Origin: an uncultured Clostridia bacterium
GTDB lineage: Bacteria; Bacillota; Clostridia; TANB77; CAG-508
Direction: 5' to 3'
DNA: 41,803 nt
Assembly: GCA_947624925.1 (NCBI GenBank)
Contig: CANQMG010000002.1
Location: 1 to 41,803, forward strand
In this document: positions 24,958 through 33,594 of the stretch, piece by piece
Layout of the letters: each line of letters starts with the position of its first letter
Numbering within the stretch: the stretch's first letter is position 1
Notes under the pieces: generated by a model
Told to the model about the DNA's origin: nothing
Database searches by the model: none
What the model saw: the letters and a program-made list of their open reading frames with translations, nothing else
Made by a program: the position numbers and the translations under genes

Positions 24958-25066
24958 GAAATTTATAATAACACAAATTAGTATATAAACTATTTTTATA
25001 GCTTTTTTGATATGATTAATTATATACTTATTATTTTATATCATAAGATAAACAATATTTAGTTTC

Positions 25067-25570
25067 TTACCACAAAATATATTTTTTTCTTTTTATAAAT
25101 CTATAAAAATCTTCGGTATTTCCTTGTGAAAATCCATCTTTTGATAATATAAAAGAATGCATTTTATCAATATATAAATAAAAAAAATTTTCTGTTTCAT
25201 ATATTCTTTTTATTTTATAATATTTAATAGTTTCTGATTGCAACTTATCTCTTATTTTAAAATATTTTTCGTAAAATACAAATTTAAATTCTTTTTCTTT
25301 TGCTATTGGTTCTTTTTTTAATTCTTTTTTTATAATATTTTCTTGTGATTTAATTCTATAAATTACAAAGAAAATTCCAATTATTAGAAGTAAAATCATC
25401 AATCTCCAATTAAAATATACAATATTAATTATTAGAATATATAAAATAACAATCAAAACAAGTGCAGTATTAAACCAATATTTTTTTCCAAACTTTTTAT
25501 TATGAAATTCTAAAAAATCAAAGTATACTTTTTTTGTATATTTCGTTGTATTACTAAATAATATTTTCAT
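25067..25570 (-). CDS. YcxB-like membrane protein
   Basis: 167 aa with two adjacent hydrophobic helices (about 35-75), followed by a soluble basic domain with FVFYEKYFKI and KRIYETENFFYLYID. This is the layout of YcxB-family proteins, whose function is unknown. I start at the ATG 25568-25570, five bases after AGGAG; the longer upstream frame runs through a terminator. It lies downstream of yraN. Confidence 0.75.
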   Translation of the reverse strand: MKILFSNTTKYTKKVYFDFLEFHNKKFGKKYWFNTALVLIVILYILIINIVYFNWRLMILLLIIGIFFVIYRIKSQENIIKKELKKEPIAKEKEFKFVFYEKYFKIRDKLQSETIKYYKIKRIYETENFFYLYIDKMHSFILSKDGFSQGNTEDFYRFIKRKKYILW

Positions 25571-25580
25571 ATTTACTCCT

Positions 25581-25614
25581 AAAAAAATTTGTGTTTTAAT
25601 TATAACACAAATTT
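25581..25614 (-). terminator. Terminator of the comM-dprA-yraN unit
   Basis: A perfect 11-bp stem, AACACAAATTT (25604-25614) with AAATTTGTGTT (25585-25595), then a T-run on the minus strand, immediately before the YcxB-like gene's ribosome site. Confidence 0.85.
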
Positions 25615-25640
25615 CATAGCCAGGCAAATATAATTTAATT

Positions 25641-26006
25641 TTACTTTCTTTCAGTTATAGCTTTTTTTATATGATTAATTATGTATTTGTTATTTTTTTT
25701 ATAAACTTCAATTACATCAAATCTTATTTTCTCATTTTCTAAATTTCTAATATAAACATAATATTCAGCAGCCTTATATATATGTTTTTTCTTAACCTCA
25801 TCTACCGCTTCTGATGGTCTTCCATATATAGCACTACTTCTAGTTTTTACTTCAATAAAAACCAATTCCTCATTATCAATTGCAATAATATCTATTTCTC
25901 CCCTTTTGCATTCGAAATTACGCTCTAAAATTTTATAATTTATACTAGATAGATATTTAGATGCTATGTCCTCTCCTATTTTACCTGTTTCATGTCTTTC
26001 ATACAT
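25641..26006 (-). CDS. yraN: YraN family (UPF0102) nuclease-like protein
   Basis: Restriction-endonuclease-fold protein of unknown role, often next to dprA and comM. The motifs are GEDIASKYLSSINYKILERN, GEIDIIAIDNEELVFIEVKTRSS and KKHIYKAAEYYV. The GEIDIIA...FIEVKTR residues form the nuclease-like core. 121 aa, full length. It begins 3 bp after dprA, so the two are coupled. Confidence 0.94.
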   Translation of the reverse strand: MYERHETGKIGEDIASKYLSSINYKILERNFECKRGEIDIIAIDNEELVFIEVKTRSSAIYGRPSEAVDEVKKKHIYKAAEYYVYIRNLENEKIRFDVIEVYKKNNKYIINHIKKAITERK

Positions 26007-26009
26007 ATT

Positions 26010-26861
26010 TTACCTTACTTTCTCAAAGCTTCCACTTTGTACTTGTTTTATATAACCTTCTATTTCTAACATTGTAATTATTGAATTTACTTTTACTATA
26101 CTTAAGTTTGTTTTTTTACATATTTCATTTATATTAGTAGGCTCTTGCTCAATCGAATTATAAATTAATAAACTATCTCCTACTAGATTAATATTCTCTT
26201 TTTTTGTATCATTATTTATATAATCCAAAATATTCTCATAACACAATGCTATTTTTGCACCTTCTGATATCATTTTATTTGTTCCATATCCCGCTTTACT
26301 GCCTAGATTACTTGGTATACAAAACACTTCTTTTCCTTGTTCTTTTGCATATTTGGCAGTTATAGTTGTACCACTTCTATGTTTTGCCTCAACCACAAGT
26401 AATGCCTTACTCAAACCACTTATTATTCTGTTTCTCTTTGGAAAAGTATAAGAATTTGCTTCTACATCAAGTTCATATTCAGAAATAATACATCCATCAT
26501 TTTTTAATATTGAATAAAATAGATTTTCATTTTCTGTTGGAAAAATTTTATTAAAACCTCCACCTAATACAGCTATTGTTTTTCCTTTTTCATCTTTTGC
26601 ACCAATATGTGCAGCAGAATCTATTCCTAGTGCCATTCCACTAACTATACATATATCATTTTTAGAAAGTTCATTTGAAAATTTATATGCTTGATACCAC
26701 CCATATTCTGTACATTCTCTTGAGCCAACAATTCCTACAGATGTTTTATTTAGTAACTCAATATTACCCAAAGCATAAAGTTTTTCTGGGGCATCTTCTA
26801 TTTTTAATAATTTTTTAGGATATTCTTTATTATTCTTTTCTAAAATTATAATCTCTTTCAT
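26010..26861 (-). CDS. dprA: DNA-processing protein DprA
   Basis: Loads RecA on incoming single-stranded DNA during natural transformation. Rossmann-like core with VGIVGSRECTEYG, VSGMALGIDSAAHIGA, IAVLGGGFNKIFP and SYTFPKRNRIISGLS, then VVEAKHRSGTTITAKYAKEQ. A C-terminal winged helix follows (NEICKKTNLSIVKV). It lacks the N-terminal SAM-like domain of longer forms. I start at the ATG 26859-26861, after GAGG and 8 bp past the comM stop; a TTG start overlaps comM. Confidence 0.94.
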   Translation of the reverse strand: MKEIIILEKNNKEYPKKLLKIEDAPEKLYALGNIELLNKTSVGIVGSRECTEYGWYQAYKFSNELSKNDICIVSGMALGIDSAAHIGAKDEKGKTIAVLGGGFNKIFPTENENLFYSILKNDGCIISEYELDVEANSYTFPKRNRIISGLSKALLVVEAKHRSGTTITAKYAKEQGKEVFCIPSNLGSKAGYGTNKMISEGAKIALCYENILDYINNDTKKENINLVGDSLLIYNSIEQEPTNINEICKKTNLSIVKVNSIITMLEIEGYIKQVQSGSFEKVR

Positions 26862-26869
26862 TATTTCCT

Positions 26870-28406
26870 CTAATTGTTCCAATATTTTTTATCTAAGCTT
26901 CTATACTGTATTGCTTCTGTTATATGTTCTTGTTTTATATTTTCTTCTCCTTCTAAATCTGCAATAGTTCTTGCAACTTTTAAAATTCTTCCATGAGCTC
27001 TTGCACTAAGTCCTAACTTATTAAATGCTATTTGAAGAATTTGTTTACTTTTATTATCTAATTTACAATATTTTTCTATAAGTTTTGGAGTTAGCTCAGA
27101 ATTAGAAAAAATTTTTTCATCTTTATACCTATTTTGTTGTATTTTTCTAGCAAAATTTACTCTTTTCTTTATTTCTTTTGAAGTTTCAATTCTTTCATTA
27201 CTTTCTAGTTTATTATATTTAACAGGGACTACCTCTATTTGTATATCAATTCTATCTAATAATGGACCACTAATCTTTCCCATATATTTTGATATCATTT
27301 GAGGAGTACACGTACATTGCTTATCTTTTGAGCCATAAAATCCACAAGGACAAGGATTCATAGATGCAACAAACATAAAATTACAAGGATATGTTAATGT
27401 TGCATTTACTCTACTTATTGTTACAACACCATCTTCTAATGGTCCTCTCATAACTTCTAAAGTATTTTTTTGAAACTCTGGAAGTTCATCTAAAAATAAA
27501 ACACCATAATGAGAAAGACTAATCTCTCCTGGTTTTGGAATTCTTCCTCCTCCAATTAAAGAAGTTCCAGAAACAGTATGATGAGGAGCTCTAAATGGTC
27601 TAGTTGTAATAAGAGGTGTATCCTTTTTTAAAATTCCTGCTATACTATGAATTTTTGTTATCTCTAGGGCTTCTTCAAAGCTTAAATTTGGCAATATAGT
27701 TGGTATCCTTCTTGCCATCATTGTTTTGCCGTGATCCAGGACTTCCAATAAGTAGGCAATTATGGCCTCCTGCAGCAGCAATTTCTAATGCTCTTTTTAC
27801 ATTTTCTTGTCCTTTTACTTCTGAAAAATCAAATAAAGTATTTTCATTATTCTCAAATATTTTTTCTATATCAATTTCGCACTTTTTTATTTGTATCTCA
27901 CCATTTAAATATTGGACAACTTGCTTTAAATTAGAAACACCTATTATTTCTAACCCCTTTACAATAGAAGCTTCTTTAGCATTTTGCTCTGGAACAATAA
28001 CTTTTTTAATTCCAAGTCTTTTGGCTTCTATGCACATAGGAAGTACCCCATTTACTCTATTAATTTTTCCATCTAAAGACATTTCACCAATAAAAACAGT
28101 ATCATCTATTTTTTTATTTTCTATTTCGCCTAAATCTATTAATATTCCTACTGCAATTGGTAAGTCGAAAATAGAGCCTTCTTTTTTTATATCAGCTGGG
28201 GCTAGATTAACAATAATTTTTCTGCTAAAAATTTCATATCCACTATTTTTTATTGCTGTTTTAACCCTTTCTTTTGCCTCTCTTATACTTGTATCTGGGA
28301 GTCCAACAATTTCAAAACTAGGAAGTCCATTAGCTACATCTATTTGCACTTCAATAAGATATCCCTCTAAACCATTTAGAGCCATACTTTTTATAATTGA
28401 TAACAT
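26870..28406 (-). pseudogene. comM: ComM/YifB family AAA ATPase, frameshifted in Walker A
   Basis: Hexameric helicase-like AAA+ ATPase that aids branch migration in transformation. The first part is the Lon-like domain (MALNGLEGYLIEVQIDVANG and PADIKKEGSIFDLPIAVG), up to GGHNCLLIGSPGS. There the frame continues RQNNDGKK and soon stops. The other frame resumes KTMMARRIPTILPNLS, then HTVSGTSLIGGG, LPEFQKNTLEVMR and ASMNPCPCGFYG, and ends KYWNN. One extra base near 27729-27734 separates them: GSPGSGKT would be restored by removing it. The CGG codon is 27729-27731. I start at the ATG 28404-28406, after GGTGG. Confidence 0.9.
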
Positions 28407-28484
28407 ATTTACCACCTTTATTAAATTCTTGGGAATTTTTTTAGATTATTTATAGAAATAATTTATCTTTGATATTTCATAAAC

Positions 28485-28507
28485 TAGGCAGGCACATAAC
28501 CTGCCTA
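28485..28507. terminator. Hairpin between the SDR gene and comM
   Basis: A perfect 8-bp GC-rich stem, TAGGCAGG (28485-28492) with CCTGCCTA (28500-28507), 7-base loop. A T-run follows on the plus strand only. It may terminate SDR transcription weakly or block antisense reads. The rest of 28407-28617 is featureless. Confidence 0.5.
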
Positions 28508-28617
28508 AATTTTTAAAATTTTAGCATATGAATAAAATAACTTTGAATTAATTTTAATCTATTTTATAATTAATAATTATAAATTTCAACAAAAATCGTA
28601 TGTCAAATTTCGACATT

Positions 28618-29361
28618 TTACTTCCTTCGTTTTTGTATTTTATATGCAATCTTGGCTAAAATTGAATCTGGAACAAGCTTTGAACCTCTTATTCCAAGTT
28701 TTATATCAATTCCTGGTATTATAAGAAATTTATTTTTCATTATTCCTTTTACTGCGCATTTTGCTACATACTCACTATTTCTAGTTTTTAAACTAAACTT
28801 TACATTTGCATTTTTAAAAAAATTTGTAGCTGTTGGTCCTGGACACAAAAGGCCAACTTTTACATTAGATTTCTCTTTTTTTAATTCTTCTTTTATAGCT
28901 TGTGTTAATCTAACAATATAGGATTTTGTGGAATAATAAGTTGCCATTAATGGTCCAGGCAAAAATCCAGCAATTGATGCAACATTTAAAATATAGCCTT
29001 TATCCTTTTCCTTCATATCTTTTAAATATAATTTAGTTAAAATATGAACAGCTGTTATATTAGTTTTAATCATATTTAATTCGCTTTGTAAATCTGTTTG
29101 CGTAAAATTACCAAACAAACCAAATCCTGCGTTATTTACTAAAATATCAACATCTTTTGCAATTTCATGTAATTTTATACAATTTTCTTCTATACTTAAA
29201 TCCATTGAAACCACTTGTGTTTTACATTTTAAGCTTTCTTTTAATTCATTTAATTTTTCCTCATCTCTTGCTACTAATATCAATTCATTATCTTCATTTG
29301 CAAATTCTCTTGCAATATCTCTTCCAATACCAGAAGATGCTCCTGTAATTAAAATCTTCAT
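28618..29361 (-). CDS. Short-chain dehydrogenase/reductase
   Basis: Classical SDR, 247 aa, NAD(P)-dependent oxidoreductase of unknown substrate. The cofactor loop is TGASSGIG at residues 6-13, with VNNAGFG near 85-91, the catalytic Ser in LNVASIAGF, and YYSTKSYIV with the Tyr/Lys pair. The C-terminus is basic (KIQKRRK). GAGGAG precedes the ATG. It lies 108 bp after the histidine kinase gene; a shared transcript is possible but not shown. Confidence 0.92.
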   Translation of the reverse strand: MKILITGASSGIGRDIAREFANEDNELILVARDEEKLNELKESLKCKTQVVSMDLSIEENCIKLHEIAKDVDILVNNAGFGLFGNFTQTDLQSELNMIKTNITAVHILTKLYLKDMKEKDKGYILNVASIAGFLPGPLMATYYSTKSYIVRLTQAIKEELKKEKSNVKVGLLCPGPTATNFFKNANVKFSLKTRNSEYVAKCAVKGIMKNKFLIIPGIDIKLGIRGSKLVPDSILAKIAYKIQKRRK

Positions 29362-29469
29362 TTATATTCTCCTCACATAACAATTTTATAAAATACATAT
29401 TTATTTTTTTATCTTTTTAAAATCATTTTCTTTTTTACCAGATAATAGTTTTAGATAATAATTTTTACT

Positions 29470-30948
29470 TTATTTTTTCCTATCTATCTCAAAATAAAAT
29501 TCTACTCCATTTTCTTTGTTTTGAACACCAAATTTGTTATTATAATTATTCATTATAGCTTTTACAATTGATAATCCAATTCCACTACCGCCATTATCTC
29601 TATTTCTAGATTCATCTACCTTATAAAATCTATTCCATATTCGTTCTAAGTTTTCTTCTTTTATATTATCTCCCGTATTAAATATACTTACCCTAACTTT
29701 ATTATCATCTGTTTCTTTTATCTGTATAATTATTTGTTTAATATTATCTATCTCTTTTACATTTTTTATTGCATTAGTTAAATAATTTACAATAACTTGA
29801 CTAATATAAAATTCATCTGCATATACATTTACTATATCATTTCCTATAATTTTTACATTAATATTATTCTCATCTAAAATTAGCTTACATTTTCTTAGTT
29901 CTTCTTTTATAAGTTCAACTATATTAAATTCTTTATTATTAAATTCCATTTTTCCATATTCTAATTTTGTAAGCTCTAAAAGTCTTTTTACTAATGAATC
30001 CATTCTATTTGCTTCATCAATAATTACTTCTGCGTAAAATTTTCTGCTTTCTTCATCTGTATTAACATTTTCAAGTAAACCCTCCGCATATCCTTGAATT
30101 AGAGATATAGGTGTTTTTAATTCATGTGATACATCAGAAATAAATTGCTTTCTCATTTCATCTATCTTAGATTTTTTTTCTATATCTTTTTCTAATTCTA
30201 TATTATTCTTTTTAAGCTTATTTATTGTTGTTTCTAATTCTACAGACATTTTGTTTATACTTAAACCTAAATCGTTTAACTCATCATCATTATTTTTCAC
30301 TTCATATTTTTGACTAAAATCTAGTTTAGACATTTTATTTGCTATAGAACTTAATTCTTTTATTGGTTTCGTAAATTTAACAGATATTATTAAAGCTCCT
30401 ATTCCACTTACGAAAATAGTAATTAAACCTATTATAGTTATATAATTATTAGAAATTTTTGTATTTTCTATTAATGAAGACTCTGGCATTCTTATATATA
30501 ATAAATAACCATTATCTAGCTTACTAGTCATAAATATAAACTGTAATCCATTATTAGTATCCATAACTTTAGTAATACTAATTTTATCATTATAATATAC
30601 TATTTTTCCTTCATGTTTTTCTCTTACATCCTTTACCATTGAGAAAAAATCTCTATTTAATGAATATACACTTATATTGTTATCAGATTTTACTAAAATA
30701 TCAAAATTGTTATTTATAGCAATTTTTTCTAATTCTAATTCTATATCTATATTTGAACTATTATTATAATAATTATTTATAGTTTCATATGTTTCTATTA
30801 ACTTTTTCTGCTTAGAATATAAATAATATTTTTCAATAACAAAATTACTTAATATTACTAAAAGAATAATTATTAAACTAAGAGTTACACATATAATTAA
30901 AAATAATTTTAGTTTAATTGAATGAAATATTTTTTTATCATTTTTCAC
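29470..30948 (-). CDS. Two-component sensor histidine kinase
   Basis: Membrane kinase, 492 aa. TM1 is about 13-36, the extracytoplasmic sensor about 40-168, TM2 about 169-190 and HAMP about 191-243. Then HisKA with His275 in FISDVSHELKTP, and HATPase_c with an N-box (VIVNYLTNAIKN), IFNTGDNI and GGSGIGLSIVKAI. The GTG start is nine bases after AAGGAG, within the end of the regulator gene. It is coupled to the response regulator just upstream. Association with htrA suggests envelope stress as the signal, by inference. Confidence 0.94.
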   Translation of the reverse strand: MKNDKKIFHSIKLKLFLIICVTLSLIIILLVILSNFVIEKYYLYSKQKKLIETYETINNYYNNSSNIDIELELEKIAINNNFDILVKSDNNISVYSLNRDFFSMVKDVREKHEGKIVYYNDKISITKVMDTNNGLQFIFMTSKLDNGYLLYIRMPESSLIENTKISNNYITIIGLITIFVSGIGALIISVKFTKPIKELSSIANKMSKLDFSQKYEVKNNDDELNDLGLSINKMSVELETTINKLKKNNIELEKDIEKKSKIDEMRKQFISDVSHELKTPISLIQGYAEGLLENVNTDEESRKFYAEVIIDEANRMDSLVKRLLELTKLEYGKMEFNNKEFNIVELIKEELRKCKLILDENNINVKIIGNDIVNVYADEFYISQVIVNYLTNAIKNVKEIDNIKQIIIQIKETDDNKVRVSIFNTGDNIKEENLERIWNRFYKVDESRNRDNGGSGIGLSIVKAIMNNYNNKFGVQNKENGVEFYFEIDRKK

Positions 30949-30954
30949 TTTCTT

Positions 30955-31635
30955 CTACTCCTTAGGTTCAAATTTATATCCAATACCTCTAATTGTTTTT
31001 ATATATTTTCCTTTCTTTCCTAATTTGTGTCTTATTTTTTTTATATGACTATCTATAGTTCTAGAATCGCCATAATAATCATAATGCCATACATTATTTA
31101 ATATTTTATCTCTAGATAAAGCAATTCCTTGATTTTTAACTAAATAATTTAAAAGCTCATACTCTCTTAAACTCATTTCAATAAGTTTATTATCTACCTT
31201 TACTGTCCTACCTTCTGTATCTATTATAATTCCACTATAATTATTAATTCCACTACTTATATTATTAGTTCTTTTTAATATTGCCTCAACTCTAGCCACT
31301 AATATTTTAGGGCTAAACGGCTTTGATATATATTCATCCGCTCCTAATTCAAAACCAAATAGTTCATCTTGTTCTTCTCCTCTTGCAGTAAGCATAATTA
31401 CTGGGACTTTAGATTCTTGTCTTATTTTTCTTAAAACACTCCATCCATCTAAATTTGGCATCATTACATCAAGCAATATTAAATCTATACTATCCTTTTT
31501 TTCTTCGAAAATTTCTATTGCTTTTAGTCCATCTTCTGCCTCTAATATTTTATAATCCTTTTGTAATAAGAAATCTTTAATTAATTTTCTCATTCTTAAT
31601 TCATCATCTACTATTAATATTGTAGTATTGTCCAT
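30955..31635 (-). CDS. OmpR/PhoB-family response regulator
   Basis: 226 aa. The receiver domain has the acidic pair D10-D11, the phosphorylated Asp56 in LILLDVMMPNLDGW, and Lys in YISKPF. The C-terminal winged helix has EMSLREYELLNYLVKNQG and DSRTIDSHIKKIRHKLGKKG. It probably binds the TTCACA-N5-TTCACA repeats found at its own promoter, at htrA and after htrA. It overlaps the ribosome site of the kinase gene and ends in TAG. Confidence 0.95.
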   Translation of the reverse strand: MDNTTILIVDDELRMRKLIKDFLLQKDYKILEAEDGLKAIEIFEEKKDSIDLILLDVMMPNLDGWSVLRKIRQESKVPVIMLTARGEEQDELFGFELGADEYISKPFSPKILVARVEAILKRTNNISSGINNYSGIIIDTEGRTVKVDNKLIEMSLREYELLNYLVKNQGIALSRDKILNNVWHYDYYGDSRTIDSHIKKIRHKLGKKGKYIKTIRGIGYKFEPKE

Positions 31636-31665
31636 GGTAAGACCTTCTTTCTATACTTTTTTTAA

Positions 31666-31697
31666 ATTATAATTTATAATTGTGTCCAAAGTGTGAA
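31666..31697 (-). promoter_or_regulatory. Promoter of the two-component operon with OmpR-type box
   Basis: Minus strand TTCACA-CTTTG-GACACA (31697 down to 31681), 11-bp period. The -10, TATAAT (31666-31671), starts 15 bases after the start of the second half-site. No normal -35. Suggests autoregulation. Confidence 0.55.
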
Positions 31698-31701
31698 TAT
31701 A

Positions 31702-31738
31702 CGTTAAAAACTGCTGTATTTTATTATACAGCAGTTTT
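31702..31738 (-). terminator. Terminator of the 110-aa membrane protein gene
   Basis: A perfect 13-bp stem, AAAACTGCTGTAT (31707-31719) with ATACAGCAGTTTT (31726-31738), 6-base loop, then a T-run on the minus strand. It isolates the two-component operon from the upstream gene. Confidence 0.92.
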
Positions 31739-31739
31739 A

Positions 31740-32072
31740 TTAATTAGAATTCCATCTTAACATTTTTATATTTTTATAAATATTAAGAACTTCCATATAT
31801 TTTTCATATTCTTCTTCCCATAGCATATTAGGTACTTTATCAAAAGCACTAAAAACTTTTTCTGCTTCCATTAAAAATATTACTTGTTCCTGTGTAGATA
31901 ACTTTTCATATCTTTTTGAAAACACATACAATTTATCTAAAATTTGGTTTGCTTGTATGAAACTCCAAAAATCTTTTATTTTCATACCAGCTAGCCTAAT
32001 TTGTAATACAGAATATAAAATTAATGCAAATATAATAAAAATTAAACAATATATTATTAGGCCAAATTCCAT
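31740..32072 (-). CDS. Small membrane-anchored protein, 110 aa
   Basis: Not recognised. One N-terminal membrane helix (about 5-25), then a soluble, helical, charged domain with several aromatic residues (MLWEEEYEKYME). It may be an anchored cytosolic adaptor. It is divergent from htrA across a 164-bp gap and has its own terminator. A link with the neighbouring stress system is possible only by position. Confidence 0.7.
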   Translation of the reverse strand: MEFGLIIYCLIFIIFALILYSVLQIRLAGMKIKDFWSFIQANQILDKLYVFSKRYEKLSTQEQVIFLMEAEKVFSAFDKVPNMLWEEEYEKYMEVLNIYKNIKMLRWNSN

Positions 32073-32161
32073 AATTTATAAGACTCCTCTTTTGAATATG
32101 TTTTATTATATCATAATATAATTTTTTTACAATATTATTTTTTATAAAATTTTCTTTTTGA

Positions 32162-32194
32162 TTTCACATTTTTTTCACATATGTATTGTATTAT
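32162..32194 (+). promoter_or_regulatory. htrA promoter region with OmpR-type direct repeat
   Basis: TTCACA-TTTTT-TTCACA (32163-32179), each preceded by T, 11-bp period. The -10-like TATTAT (32189-32194) starts 15 bases after the second half-site, as at the regulator promoter. A strong ribosome site (TTGGAGG) follows at about 32223. Confidence 0.6.
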
Positions 32195-32236
32195 AGTTAT
32201 GTTTTAGGTTATATTATATTTAATTGGAGGTAATTT

Positions 32237-33439
32237 ATGGATAATAACTTTAACAATGAATATCTGACTTATAGTAATAAGCCAAAAAAAGAATCTAGTT
32301 TTATTAAAAGCTCAGTAGTACCATTTATTTCAAGTGCTATAGGTACATTTTTAATAATAGGAATTTGCTTTGGAATACCTGGTATTAAAAATAAAATTCT
32401 AAGTACATCTGATAACCAAGGTACAACTGAAAACTCACATATATCTAGTATTCAAGAAGGAGGAGTAACTAATACTATATCTCTTACTGATTATTCTAAT
32501 ACATCTATTTCAGTTGCAGAAAAAGTAATGCCATCTATAGTTGGAATAAAAGTACAATACAATGTTAATACAGTATTTGGTCAAACTGGCAATGCATCTG
32601 CATCTGGTTCTGGAATTATAATTAGTGAAGATGGTTATATATTAACAAATAACCATATAGTAAATTCATCTTCTACTTCTTCATATTATGAAGTTGCTGA
32701 AGCAACTAAAGTTACAGTTACATTATATAATGATGAAACAGAATATGATGCAACTATTGTTGGTACAGACTCACAAACAGATTTAGCTGTTATAAAAATA
32801 GAAAAAACAGGATTAACTGCAGCTGAACTTGGAGATTCTGATTCTGTAAAAGTTGGAGAATTTGCAATGGCAATTGGTAATCCTCTTGGATTACAAAGTA
32901 GTATAACATGCGGAATTATTAGTGCAGTTAATAGAGAAGTAACTGAATCTGGAAATACTTATATACTTCTTCAAACAGATGCTGCAATAAATTCTGGTAA
33001 TAGTGGTGGAGCTCTAGTAAATGCAGATGGAAAGGTTATTGGAATAAATACATTAAAGTTGTCTGGAACTGGAATAGAAGGAATTGGTTTTGCAATACCT
33101 ATAAATTCTACTGTTGATATTTATGAGCAATTAATTCAGTACAATAAAGTTAAAAGACCATATATTGGAATAGGTGGTAGAGATATTGATGAAAAAACTG
33201 CACAAAGATATAATTTAGTTGTTGGTGTGTATGTTCAATCAATTGATGATTTCTCAGCAGCACAAAAAGCAGGATTAAAAATTGGTGATGTTATAATATC
33301 TGCTGATGGCAAATCTGTAAAAACAATGGACGAATTAAATGAAATTAAAAATTCTCACAATATTGGAGATAAAATAAAATTAAAGATTAATAGAAGTGGA
33401 TCAGAAATGGATATTGAATTAACACTTCAAGAACAATAA
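32237..33439 (+). CDS. htrA: HtrA-family membrane-anchored serine protease
   Basis: Surface protease that degrades misfolded exported proteins. A cytosolic N-terminus of about 25 residues is followed by a membrane helix (about 26-48) and a Ser/Thr-rich linker. The trypsin-like domain has His140 (YILTNNHIV), Asp182 (QTDLAVIKI) and Ser256 (NSGNSGGAL). A C-terminal PDZ domain spans about 310-395 (AAQKAGLKIGDVIISADG). 400 aa, complete. The only complete plus-strand gene, next to a two-component system, as with CssRS and htrA in Bacillus. Confidence 0.96.
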   Translation: MDNNFNNEYLTYSNKPKKESSFIKSSVVPFISSAIGTFLIIGICFGIPGIKNKILSTSDNQGTTENSHISSIQEGGVTNTISLTDYSNTSISVAEKVMPSIVGIKVQYNVNTVFGQTGNASASGSGIIISEDGYILTNNHIVNSSSTSSYYEVAEATKVTVTLYNDETEYDATIVGTDSQTDLAVIKIEKTGLTAAELGDSDSVKVGEFAMAIGNPLGLQSSITCGIISAVNREVTESGNTYILLQTDAAINSGNSGGALVNADGKVIGINTLKLSGTGIEGIGFAIPINSTVDIYEQLIQYNKVKRPYIGIGGRDIDEKTAQRYNLVVGVYVQSIDDFSAAQKAGLKIGDVIISADGKSVKTMDELNEIKNSHNIGDKIKLKINRSGSEMDIELTLQEQ

Positions 33440-33444
33440 ATAAA

Positions 33445-33461
33445 TTTCACTTTTGTTTCAC
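33445..33461 (+). promoter_or_regulatory. Second OmpR-type direct repeat, downstream of htrA
   Basis: TTTCAC-TTTTG-TTTCAC, 11-bp period, starting 6 bases after the htrA stop. Same half-site as upstream of htrA. A TATAAT lies at 33488-33493 and a weaker TAATTT at 33472-33477. Confidence 0.55.
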
Positions 33462-33498
33462 ATAAAGGACATAATTTATTGTTATATTATAATCATAG

Positions 33499-33577
33499 TA
33501 AATAAAAATAATTTATTTGCTTAGAACATCCCCTTTTATTTTTTAAAAAGCTATCTCATATTAGGATAGCTTTTTTT
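33499..33577 (+). ncRNA. Candidate stress-regulated small RNA
   Basis: About 80 bases from a predicted start after TATAAT (33488-33493) to a strong terminator (33545-33577). No ORF with a ribosome site. It contains the unpaired C-rich stretch CATCCCC at about 33527-33533, which could pair with Shine-Dalgarno sequences. Inference only. Confidence 0.35.
33545..33577. terminator. Bidirectional terminator between htrA and the metallopeptidase
   Basis: A perfect 11-bp stem, AAAAAGCTATC (33545-33555) with GATAGCTTTTT (33565-33575), 9-base loop, seven T on the plus strand and a T-run on the minus strand. The two genes are convergent. Confidence 0.92.
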
Positions 33578-33594
33578 ATTATATTAGAAAATAT

